From CBDAQD01 sp965275905 (GTDB lineage: Bacteria; Pseudomonadota; Alphaproteobacteria; Rhizobiales; JAJFHC01): a stretch of DNA of 64,000 nucleotides. Numbering within the stretch: position 1 is the first letter of the stretch; every line of letters starts with the position of its first letter. Both the position numbers and the translations under genes were made by a program. Positions 1 through 6,944 of the stretch are shown one piece after another. Under the pieces are notes generated by a model. That model was given only the letters and a program-made list of their open reading frames with translations, did no database searches and had not been told where the DNA came from. The stretch lies in contig CBDHYJ010000081.1 of assembly GCA_965275905.1 (NCBI GenBank), positions 124,001-188,000 on the forward strand, written 5' to 3'.

Positions 1-378
1 CTTACGGGTCACCCCGGGCTGCACGACACAGTCAAGGTCTTCGGTGTGAACGGCAAGAACCTGGTTCATGTCGCGAAAGTCTATTGAGATTCCACCGGCG
101 GGCGCGTTGACATGGCCTTCGAGCGATGTGCCTGCACCGAACGGAATGACGGGCACACGGTATTCCGCACAGACACGCACGATCTCCGCCACCTCTTCGG
201 TCGATGCGGGAGTGACCACCGCGTCCGGTGCCTGATTGGTGATCCACGTGGTTGTATGGGCGTGCTGCTCCCGAACAGCACCACCGGTCTGGAGACGTTC
301 GCCAAACTGCTGCCTGAGGACGTCAATCGCCGTCTCAATCCCAGCATCGTTTCGGGGCAACGCCGCAATTACAGCCAT
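1..378 (-). CDS. FAD-binding oxidoreductase (GlcD / D-lactate dehydrogenase type), N-terminal part
   Basis: The frame starts at ATG 378, behind a GGAGAAAG ribosome site, and runs off the left edge, so only the first 126 residues are visible. They are the front of a PCMH-type FAD-binding domain: residues 76-90 read PVIPFGAGTSLEGHV, the glycine-rich loop that holds the FAD pyrophosphate, and GGISIDFRDMNQVL follows at about 95. Family members (glycolate oxidase GlcD, D-lactate and D-2-hydroxyglutarate dehydrogenases) oxidise 2-hydroxy acids and pass electrons to quinone or cytochrome. The substrate cannot be told from this fragment, because the C-terminal domain lies outside the window. It is transcribed away from the HicA-like gene at 564. 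Confidence 0.85.
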   Translation of the reverse strand, partial: MAVIAALPRNDAGIETAIDVLRQQFGERLQTGGAVREQHAHTTTWITNQAPDAVVTPASTEEVAEIVRVCAEYRVPVIPFGAGTSLEGHVNAPAGGISIDFRDMNQVLAVHTEDLDCVVQPGVTRK

Positions 379-563
379 GTCTGCTTTCTCCGGTCCGGCA
401 AGGTTCCGCAGTTCTGGTTTGAACAACGCAGGCGGATTGATCTGCATCAACGTCCGGCCGCGCACGCATGGTAGTCAGAGTGGCAAAGATAGCCACTTAA
501 ACCCTTACCCCGCCAGACACATTTTGTCCGTCTGTTTCCCGGGGCCATCATCGAGGCAGTCTG

Positions 564-830
564 ATGAACCACAAACATCGCAAGGTCTTGCATTCCCTGT
601 TTGCCCACCCGGTCAGCGCAAACATTTCAACCCGCGCTGTCGAAGCGGTTATCAAGGAACTGGGCGGCGAGATCGAGCAGCGTCATGGCGGCAGGTGGGG
701 CGTCCGGCTGAACGAGCATTTCGCCGAGTTCTCTCACAACGCGCATTCGCTCCACCCGAACCAGGTTCGCCAGATGGCAAAGTTCCTGAAGTCGGCCGGC
801 GTGGATCCGGATCAGGACTATCCGCTCTAG
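564..830 (+). CDS. orphan HicA-like protein
   Basis: This 88-residue basic protein begins MNHKHRKVLHSLF and has the short alpha-beta pattern of the HicA mRNA-interferase fold: KVLHSLFAHPVSANI, then a helix, then IEQRHGGRWGVRLNEH, then a C-terminal helix AKFLKSAGV. Proteins opening (M)NxKHRKTLxxLF are common in Alphaproteobacteria and are usually annotated as HicA-family. No HicB antitoxin is adjacent; the next gene is a CBS protein. The usual glycine-histidine motif of active HicA toxins (GSHxxF type) is not clear, as the corresponding strand reads GGRWGV. It may therefore be a domesticated relative rather than a working toxin. Confidence 0.7.
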   Translation: MNHKHRKVLHSLFAHPVSANISTRAVEAVIKELGGEIEQRHGGRWGVRLNEHFAEFSHNAHSLHPNQVRQMAKFLKSAGVDPDQDYPL

Positions 831-866
831 GACTTGATTTCCGATCCGAGGGGAGAAACCGGGATC

Positions 867-1553
867 ATGCGCGCTCGCGACATCATGACGTCACCGGTCT
901 TCACGGTGGCCCCCAGGACACCGCTTGTAGAGGTTGTCAATCTGATGCTCGACCGCCGGATCAGCGCGGTTCCAGTGGTCGATGACGGCGGCATGCTTCT
1001 GGGGATTGTAAGCGAAGGCGATCTGCTCCGCCGGAAGGAACTGGGGATTGCGCCGGAACAATCCTGGTGGCTGAAGGCCCTGGGCGCAAAGGCCGCTCTG
1101 GCCGACGAGTTCGTCAGGGCCCATGCCACCCGCGCCGAGGAAGTGATGACCGAGGATGTCCATGCAATTGGCGAAGACACGCCTTTGCCTGATATCGCGA
1201 AACTTCTGGAGCGCAACCGGATAAAGCGCGTGCCGGTCGTTTCAAATGGCAGGGTCACCGGAATTGTGAGCCGCGCCAACCTGCTGCAGGCGCTCTCCGT
1301 GAACCCGGCGAACACCGTCCCGCATCCGACAGACACCGACAGAGTGATCCGCGCCCGGGTTCTGGAACACTTTGCCCGGAACAACGCCATGGATATCTCC
1401 CACCTCAACCTCGTTGTGCAGGACGCAAAGGTCTTTCTTTGGGGAAGTCTCGCGTCCGTGGCAGACCGCGACGCATTGATCGACCAGGCAGGCCGTGTTC
1501 CGGGCGTGGCCGATGTTGTCGACAACACGCAGGTGTCGGAAGCGAAGCGTTAG
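867..1553 (+). CDS. CBS-CBS-BON domain protein
   Basis: I chose ATG 867 because GGGGAG lies 11 bases upstream; a TTG 33 bases earlier has no better site. The 228-residue product has a first CBS motif from about residue 1 (RDIMTSPVFTVAP ... VVDDGGMLLGIVSEGDLL), a second from about 90 (VMTEDVHAIGED ... RVPVVSNGRVTGIVSRANLL) and a BON domain from about 160 to the end (VIRARVLEHFARNNAMDISH ... VPGVADVVDNTQV). CBS pairs bind adenine nucleotides and BON domains tend to bind membranes or osmotic-stress partners. No enzymatic domain is present, so a regulatory or stress role is likely. No signal peptide is seen. Confidence 0.9.
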   Translation: MRARDIMTSPVFTVAPRTPLVEVVNLMLDRRISAVPVVDDGGMLLGIVSEGDLLRRKELGIAPEQSWWLKALGAKAALADEFVRAHATRAEEVMTEDVHAIGEDTPLPDIAKLLERNRIKRVPVVSNGRVTGIVSRANLLQALSVNPANTVPHPTDTDRVIRARVLEHFARNNAMDISHLNLVVQDAKVFLWGSLASVADRDALIDQAGRVPGVADVVDNTQVSEAKR

Positions 1554-1556
1554 GCC

Positions 1557-1712
1557 GTGTTGGCGAACGCAATACCGCTGATCGCCGGCGCCGCCTTCTG
1601 GGTCTACCACAGGCTCAAGGAGAGAATTGAGTTCCCTGAGCATGAGATTCGGCGGCTGAGGCAAGTACTGGACACTTTAAAGCTGCCCGAAGTGAAGCCC
1701 ACATTTGATTGA
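1557..1712 (+). CDS. possible small membrane-associated protein
   Basis: A 51-codon frame starts at GTG 1557, or TTG 1560, three bases after the CBS-BON stop, and ends at TGA 1712. The translation begins with a short hydrophobic stretch (ANAIPLIAGAAFWVYHRL) followed by a charged amphipathic helix (KERIEFPEHEIRRLRQVL). That is a sensible single-pass micro-protein layout, and the frame could be translationally coupled to the gene before it. There is no good ribosome site of its own and I recognise no family, so it remains a candidate. Confidence 0.35.
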   Translation: MLANAIPLIAGAAFWVYHRLKERIEFPEHEIRRLRQVLDTLKLPEVKPTFD

Positions 1713-1733
1713 ACCCGGAAGCAGGAGACCCCG

Positions 1734-3284
1734 TCAATCTTCCGACTCACCAAGCGCGCTCGCGAGGCGATCACAATACGTCTCGACCACTTTTACGCGC
1801 GCAAACCGCTTGTCGTTGCCCTCGACCAGTGTCCACGGCGCCGCGGATGTGCTGGTGTACTGAACCATGTCGTCCACGGCCTGTTCGTAGTCGTTCCATT
1901 TGTCGCGATTGCGCCAGTCCTCGTCAGTCAGCTTCCAGCGCTTGTGCGGGGTTTTCTCGCGCAACTTAAACCGCGCCAGTTGTTCGTCCTTGGAAATATG
2001 GATCCAGTACTTCAGGAGCACGATGCCGTGTTCGATGAGCTGTTCCTCGAAATCGTTGATCTCACCGAACGACCTTTGCCACTCATCCTCTGTCGCAAAT
2101 CCCTCGATCCGCTCCACCAGAACGCGCCCGTACCAGGACCGATCGAAAATCGTGATATAGCCCGCACGGGACAGATTGCGCCAGAAACGCCAGAGATAGT
2201 GCTGCGCCTTCTCCTCGTCTGTCGGCGCCGCAATGCCGTGGACCTGATAGTTCCGCGATTCGAGCGCCATGTTCACGCGTCTGATCGCACCGCCCTTGCC
2301 TGCAGCGTCGGGCCCTTCAAAGAGCAGTATGCTCGAGATCTTTTCTTCCTTGGCTCTCAGGTGAAGCCTGTGCAGGCGCGCCTGGAGTTCGACCAGTCGC
2401 TCGGCGTAGTCCGCCTTCTTCAGCTTCTTCGCCATGTCGAGCCGGCTGAGCACGGTGATCGCGTTGGCGGACAGTTGATCCTGACGCGGCGCCTTGCCGC
2501 CGTTCGGGGATTTGGATTTCTTGGCGACCGCCGCCTTTCCGACTTTCCCGGCGACGGCATGTTGACGTGCGGCTTCCGTCAGCTTTCGACGCAGGCCGTC
2601 CCGCAGGATGGTGGCAACCGTGACCGAACGGTAGTTGGCATCCGCGCCTTCGACGACGGTCCAGGGCGCCACGCCCCGGTTTGTCCGCGCGATCACCTGT
2701 TCGGCGGTGTCGATGAAATTGTCGTAGATTTTCCAGTTTTCCCAGTCGCGCTTGGTCACGCGTGCCCGGGTCAGGGGATCTCCTTCGAGACTCTTCAGCC
2801 GCTTCTCCTGGGCATCCCGGCTGAGGTGCATCCAGAATTTATGGACCAGCGCTCCATCCCGGGCGAGCGCGTGCTCGAACCGTATGATCCGCTCAAGCCT
2901 CTTGAGGAACGTCGCCTCGTCAGTGGCACCGTGAACGCGATCAAGCACCACCTTTGAGTACCAGGCACTCAGGAACATGCCGATACGCCCGCGCGGCGGC
3001 AGGTCGCGCCAGTACTGCCAGAACTCGGGGCGTTCCCGTTCATCATCGCCCGGTTCGTCATACGCCCGGGTCACGAGCCAGCGCGCATCCATCCATTCAT
3101 TGAGCAGGCTGACACTTTCCCCCTTCCCCGCGCCGTCAACACCGGCAAAAAGCATGATCACCTGGAATTGCTGTCCCCGCCGCAATTCGTCCTGCAGTTC
3201 CAGCAGGTCTTCGCGCAGCGCCGGCGCCATCTTCTTGAAATCCGCCTTCGAGATGGTTCTGCCGAGTTCGGCTGTTTCAAACAT
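1734..3284 (-). CDS. pap: polyphosphate:AMP phosphotransferase (tandem PPK2, class II)
   Basis: The 516-residue protein holds two PPK2 (P-loop kinase) domains joined by a lysine-rich linker at about 245-275. Domain 1 has Walker A GVDGAGKGES; domain 2 has GPDAAGKGG and the lid region FDRSWYGRVLVERIEGF. In domain 1 the matching lid segment is eroded (FLSAWYSKVVLDRVHG). This fits the class II family, in which the C-terminal half is the catalytic one. The enzyme uses polyphosphate to phosphorylate AMP to ADP in the cytoplasm, feeding adenylate recycling. Length and architecture match known PAP proteins. It is transcribed alone, and the 363 bases upstream are shared with the divergent gene at 3648. 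Confidence 0.92.
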   Translation of the reverse strand: MFETAELGRTISKADFKKMAPALREDLLELQDELRRGQQFQVIMLFAGVDGAGKGESVSLLNEWMDARWLVTRAYDEPGDDERERPEFWQYWRDLPPRGRIGMFLSAWYSKVVLDRVHGATDEATFLKRLERIIRFEHALARDGALVHKFWMHLSRDAQEKRLKSLEGDPLTRARVTKRDWENWKIYDNFIDTAEQVIARTNRGVAPWTVVEGADANYRSVTVATILRDGLRRKLTEAARQHAVAGKVGKAAVAKKSKSPNGGKAPRQDQLSANAITVLSRLDMAKKLKKADYAERLVELQARLHRLHLRAKEEKISSILLFEGPDAAGKGGAIRRVNMALESRNYQVHGIAAPTDEEKAQHYLWRFWRNLSRAGYITIFDRSWYGRVLVERIEGFATEDEWQRSFGEINDFEEQLIEHGIVLLKYWIHISKDEQLARFKLREKTPHKRWKLTDEDWRNRDKWNDYEQAVDDMVQYTSTSAAPWTLVEGNDKRFARVKVVETYCDRLASALGESED

Positions 3285-3647
3285 GACTTTCCCCTCAAGT
3301 CAGGCGTCCGCAGGGCAAGGTCCCTGCCCGCCACAAGACTCCGAGCTTAACAAGTGAACCAATCCGTCCGATTGACCTGGGTCAAACAAGGCGCAGCACT
3401 GACGGAGAAAAAACAGTCAGCGCAGACACTTAGACCGTCATCCTGAAGCCCTTGTTCCATCAGCATAGTCGGAATTCGCCGGTCTGAACAAATCGCCGAT
3501 GAAAATCAGGCGTCTTTTTTGCGTTTTTCCGTCACGTTGAATTCTTGATCCGGAAAGTCCTCCGGGCCTGTCTTGCCATCGTCGCGCTGTGCCTGGGCGG
3601 CGCGCGCCGGCAATCACCTGTTAATACGCTGTCTCTAAACTGGCTTC
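3285..3647. other. intergenic region between divergent genes
   Basis: These 363 bases separate the divergent PPK2 gene and the small membrane-protein gene, and should hold both promoters. I see no tRNA, strong inverted repeat or credible conserved small frame here. Confidence 0.6.
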
Positions 3648-4196
3648 ATGATTCCCGAGATCCTGAACCGAGCCGTTTCCAGTCATCAGTCCGGCGGCGC
3701 CTGGCGTCCGCGGCTGACCGCGATAGCGTTGGCGCTCGGGCTACTGACATTTGTCGCGGCGTTCTTCGGTCCAACCGTCCAGATCTGGGATGACAGTCTT
3801 CGGGAACAAGCCGTTTCGACTGCCGAGCAACCAATCACCGTGCTCGGTGTCACGATGACCATGCGCTACGCGAAAGTCGAAAAGCGCGGACTTCTGCGGC
3901 AACCGATGGTCATCTTCCTGATCGCGGTTCTCACGGGCGCATTCGCCGCCGTTTCGATCGGGCTGCGGAGCTTCGCGAAGGGCCGTCAGAATTTGTCCGC
4001 CGGCCTTGCCGTTCTGGCGGGCGGAGGCGCGGTGGTTATGACCTTCATCCTGGTGCCCGCATCCTGGATGTTCTTTGTCATGCTGATACCGGGCATGGCC
4101 GCAATGGTCGCCGCGGCGACATTTGCAACCGGCAGCCCCGCGGCGGCAGACATGCCGCCGCCGGCCGGCTTCGACGCCGGCGGCAACGGACTCTGA
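3648..4196 (+). CDS. unknown membrane protein, about four helices
   Basis: The product has 182 residues with hydrophobic spans near 25-43 (LTAIALALGLLTFVAAFFG), 88-107 (MVIFLIAVLTGAFAAVSIGL), 117-137 and 140-160. A polar loop of about 45 residues sits between the first and second helices, and the tail is rich in proline, alanine and glycine (PPPAGFDAGGNGL). I recognise no family. It converges on the methyltransferase gene with only 43 bases between the stop codons. Location in the inner membrane is likely; function is unknown. Confidence 0.7.
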   Translation: MIPEILNRAVSSHQSGGAWRPRLTAIALALGLLTFVAAFFGPTVQIWDDSLREQAVSTAEQPITVLGVTMTMRYAKVEKRGLLRQPMVIFLIAVLTGAFAAVSIGLRSFAKGRQNLSAGLAVLAGGGAVVMTFILVPASWMFFVMLIPGMAAMVAAATFATGSPAAADMPPPAGFDAGGNGL

Positions 4197-4239
4197 AACG
4201 ACTGTCTTTCAAGTGCGCGAACGCAAATGCTGACCGGCA

Positions 4240-5076
4240 TCAGCGCTCCGCCCATAGCGAGAAACTCAGCGGCAGCCACGGCCTGTCAGGCCAGCGCCAC
4301 ATGCCGTGCTCATCGGCCACCTGGCATTCATACATGCGCCACGGCGCGGAATCGTGCTCATGCAGCCACTTGAGCGTGAGCCCGGCATCGATGAGCGCGG
4401 TCAGTATGTCCCCCATCGGATGGACCCACTCGAAACAGGCCTCGCTCTTGAGTGCCGGAGCATCGCCCACATAGTCCTTGGGGTCCCGCTCGACATAGGG
4501 CTCCTTGGCAAAGTACGGCCAGAAGTAACCCGGCAATGTGCTGCCTTCGACCCGGGTCTCGTCGTCAAAGACGAATGCCGACGGATGTCCTTCCGCCATG
4601 TAGAGCGCGCCACCGGGCTTGAGGAAATGCGCAACCACATTCGCCCATCCCCTTATGTCCGGCAGCCAGTTGATCGCACCCCATGTGACAAAGACCCGGT
4701 CAAAGGAGGCCGGCTCCGGCAGGACCGTCGGAGCGTCGTAGAGATCGCCCTGCACGAAACGCGCGCGGCCGTCCAGGCCGAGCTCCGCGGCGAGAGATCC
4801 GGCCGCATGGACCGCCTTGCCGGAAAAGTCATATCCGACGACATCCGCACCCCTTTGGGCGAGTGTCAGGGAATCGCGCCCGAAATGGCATTGCAGGTGC
4901 AGAACCCGCAGATCATCGACCGGTCCGAGCTCCGCCTCCTCGATCGGGTGCAATTGGCCCTTCCCGGCACGCAGGTCCGAGAGGTCGTATTCCGCCGCAT
5001 CGAGGTGCAGATCGACCATCTCGTCCCATGTGGATTGGTTGGCGGTGCGCCAGTCGCCGTCCTTTGAACCGGTCAT
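4240..5076 (-). CDS. class I SAM-dependent methyltransferase
   Basis: ATG 5076 (MTGSKDGDWRTANQSTWDE) is preferred to an in-frame GTG at 5109 because it is an ATG with GGAAGCAGG upstream and gives the start seen in relatives. The 278-residue protein has motif I at about 60-72 (VLHLQCHFGRDSLTLA), an acidic residue after the second strand (VVGYDFSGKAV), motif II FDRVFVTWGAINWL and LKPGGALYMAEGH as motif III. These mark a Rossmann-type methyltransferase of the UbiE/Methyltransf_11-25 kind. The substrate is not predictable; relatives are annotated only as methyltransferases. No operon partner is evident. Confidence 0.88.
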   Translation of the reverse strand: MTGSKDGDWRTANQSTWDEMVDLHLDAAEYDLSDLRAGKGQLHPIEEAELGPVDDLRVLHLQCHFGRDSLTLAQRGADVVGYDFSGKAVHAAGSLAAELGLDGRARFVQGDLYDAPTVLPEPASFDRVFVTWGAINWLPDIRGWANVVAHFLKPGGALYMAEGHPSAFVFDDETRVEGSTLPGYFWPYFAKEPYVERDPKDYVGDAPALKSEACFEWVHPMGDILTALIDAGLTLKWLHEHDSAPWRMYECQVADEHGMWRWPDRPWLPLSFSLWAER

Positions 5077-5178
5077 GATCGCCTGCTTCCAGTAAATTTC
5101 CGTCGCCACCGATTAGCAGAGTGGTTCACCGGAGGACAGCCAATTTGAGGATGGATCGAGGACCGCGATTCTATACGA

Positions 5179-5289
5179 CGTCATCCTTGCCGGAGCGAAG
5201 CGACCGCAAGGATCCAATTACCGGTTCATCTGACCGCAGAAAACGCCATTGGATTCTCGGTCTCGCTGTACGCTCGACCAAGAATGACG
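5179..5289. repeat. palindromic intergenic repeat element, 111 bp
   Basis: The segment opens with CGTCATCCTTGCCGG and closes with CTCGACCAAGAATGACG; the outer 11 bases are inverted copies with one mismatch. An inner inverted pair, ATTGGATTCT near 5249 against AAGGATCCAAT near 5208, continues the symmetry. This is the layout of the small dispersed palindromic elements that many Proteobacteria carry between genes. It lies between the methyltransferase promoter and the end of the TerB-like gene and contains no frame. Confidence 0.7.
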
Positions 5290-5374
5290 GCTCACCGGGC
5301 AACCGGTTTGTCGATGCCGGGGAATTCCATTCGCAGACTGCGGTAACTGCACTCGCCGGACCGGTAGCGCCGCC

Positions 5375-6352
5375 TCACGCCACCTTGTCGAGCAACGGCT
5401 TGAGGCTGGGATGAATATTGGGCGACTCGGTCTTGATGAAGACCAGAAGCGCCCGCTCGGTGTCGTCGAACGTGCCGTCTTTTCCGATCCTGTCGGCGAG
5501 CCAGTCCGCCTCGTCCATCGTCACGCTTTCCGAAGCGGCGATCTCGACGGCCCGCCGCGCGGCGATGTCGGATTCCTCATACTTGTAGGCATCGACGACA
5601 CCCCGCAGGCCGCCGGCCAGAATCTTCCCGACGAATTGCCCGACGCCGGCCTCGGTGTCGTCGAGCCAGGCCTCGCGCCGGAGTGCCTCTTCCCGGTCGG
5701 GCGACTGATATCCGCGCGCCGCCATGAGATAATTGGCGACCGCCTTGACGAACAGATCGGTCCAGCTTGCGTCATTGGCGCCATGCGTCACGGCATCGTT
5801 GATGTCGAACAGCATCTCCGCCTCCGCGCGCGAGACCGCGACACCCGCCCGGCCGCCGCAGGCGTAGAGGACGCGCCGCAGCAGGTCGACTTCCGCGCGG
5901 CCGATCTGCCCGGGCTTGAGTTCAAGCCCGCTCCGCGTCGGCCCCTCGCCCTTCAGCACCGCGTTCTTGACGTGCTCCATGGCGAACCGCTGCAGGCCCT
6001 CCGGAACCTCGCTGCTGGTTTCGAGCACCTTGATCATGGCTTCGAGTTCGGTTGCGTTCTTGACGATCCCGTCTTTTGAGACGCGGTCGATCAGCCAGTC
6101 CCCGTTTTCCGCCGACACATAGCCGTGGGGTTCGCTCTGGTGCACCGCATAGTCAACAATCGCCTCGACGAAAAAGTCCGCCCAGGAACTGTCGTACCAG
6201 TCGCACAGGTCATTGAGCCGGAACAGCGCATCGGCCTCGTGGGCACTGATACGGTGGTCGCCGCCATACATGACCCGGCGCAGCATGCCGACGTCTTCGG
6301 CGTCGATATGTCCTTTGGAAATAAGTGTTTCGAAATCCACCTGAGTGCTCAT
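5375..6352 (-). CDS. TerB-like helical repeat protein of unknown function
   Basis: The 325-residue soluble protein starts at ATG 6352 behind AGGAGA. It contains two copies of one all-helical unit: VGMLRRVMYGGDHRISAHEA followed by DSSWADFFVEAIVDY near 22-70, and VDLLRRVLYACGGRAGVAVS followed by DASWTDLFVKAVANY near 153-205. Each copy is followed by an EF-hand-like acidic turn (WLIDRVSKDG; WLADRIGKDG). The pattern resembles the TerB / DjlA N-terminal family, whose members bind metals or act in membrane-stress complexes. No TerC or TerD genes are nearby. A cytoplasmic location is likely. Confidence 0.75.
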   Translation of the reverse strand: MSTQVDFETLISKGHIDAEDVGMLRRVMYGGDHRISAHEADALFRLNDLCDWYDSSWADFFVEAIVDYAVHQSEPHGYVSAENGDWLIDRVSKDGIVKNATELEAMIKVLETSSEVPEGLQRFAMEHVKNAVLKGEGPTRSGLELKPGQIGRAEVDLLRRVLYACGGRAGVAVSRAEAEMLFDINDAVTHGANDASWTDLFVKAVANYLMAARGYQSPDREEALRREAWLDDTEAGVGQFVGKILAGGLRGVVDAYKYEESDIAARRAVEIAASESVTMDEADWLADRIGKDGTFDDTERALLVFIKTESPNIHPSLKPLLDKVA

Positions 6353-6547
6353 CGGATCTTCTCCTAATATCCGCTGTCACCAACCGATGTGGCCCTATGG
6401 CGGTCGATCGTGCCCTCTAACACTTTCCAAAATCCTAACGGATTCCCGGCGAGACACACCCGAGGCCGGTGTCGATGACACGTGATTTCGCCATCGGCGC
6501 GACCTGGGATAGGCTTTATGTGCTGGGGTAACCGGAGGAATTCACTC

Positions 6548-6826
6548 ATGGCACTGCGCAGATACATCATTGAACGCGACATTCCGGAAGTCGGAACCTT
6601 CGAACGCGAGCAACTCCGTGGCGCCGCCGCCAAATCGAATGAGGTGCTTCAGGACCTCGGTCCCGATATCCAGTGGGTCGAGAGCTTTGTCGCCGGCGAC
6701 AAGACGTTCTGCGTTTATCTCGCAAAGGACGAGGATATCATCCAAAAGCATGCGGAGATCAGCGGCTTCCCGGCGACGAAGGTCACCGAAATCTCGAAAA
6801 TGATCGACCCGACGACCGCGGCTTGA
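6548..6826 (+). CDS. DUF4242 (nickel-binding-like) small protein
   Basis: ATG 6548 sits 9 bases after GGAGG. The 92-residue product reads RRYIIERDIPEVGTF at the start and IQWVESFVAGDKTFCVYLAKDEDIIQKHAEISGFPA in two halves, which is the ferredoxin-like DUF4242 family. Its function is not established. It stands alone between a promoter region and a palindromic repeat that may end its transcript. Confidence 0.85.
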   Translation: MALRRYIIERDIPEVGTFEREQLRGAAAKSNEVLQDLGPDIQWVESFVAGDKTFCVYLAKDEDIIQKHAEISGFPATKVTEISKMIDPTTAA

Positions 6827-6845
6827 TGCACTCATCAAGAACCGT

Positions 6846-6931
6846 CGTCATCCCCGCGCAGGCGGGGATCCAGAACGACAGAAATGCAGGTTGCGAATCT
6901 GCTCTGGATTCCCGCTTTCGCGGGAATGACG
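6846..6931. repeat. palindromic intergenic repeat element, 86 bp
   Basis: The left end, CGTCATCCCCGCGCAGGCGG, is itself a hairpin (CCCCGC-GCAG-GCGGGG). The right end, CTGGATTCCCGCTTTCGCGG continuing GAATGACG, is a second one, and the two ends are inverted copies of each other. This is the common CGTCATTCCCGC...GCGGGAATGACG type of dispersed repeat. It lies in the tail-to-tail gap between the DUF4242 and phoX genes, where it may also act as a bidirectional terminator. Confidence 0.85.
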
Positions 6932-6944
6932 ATTTCCTTTCCCG

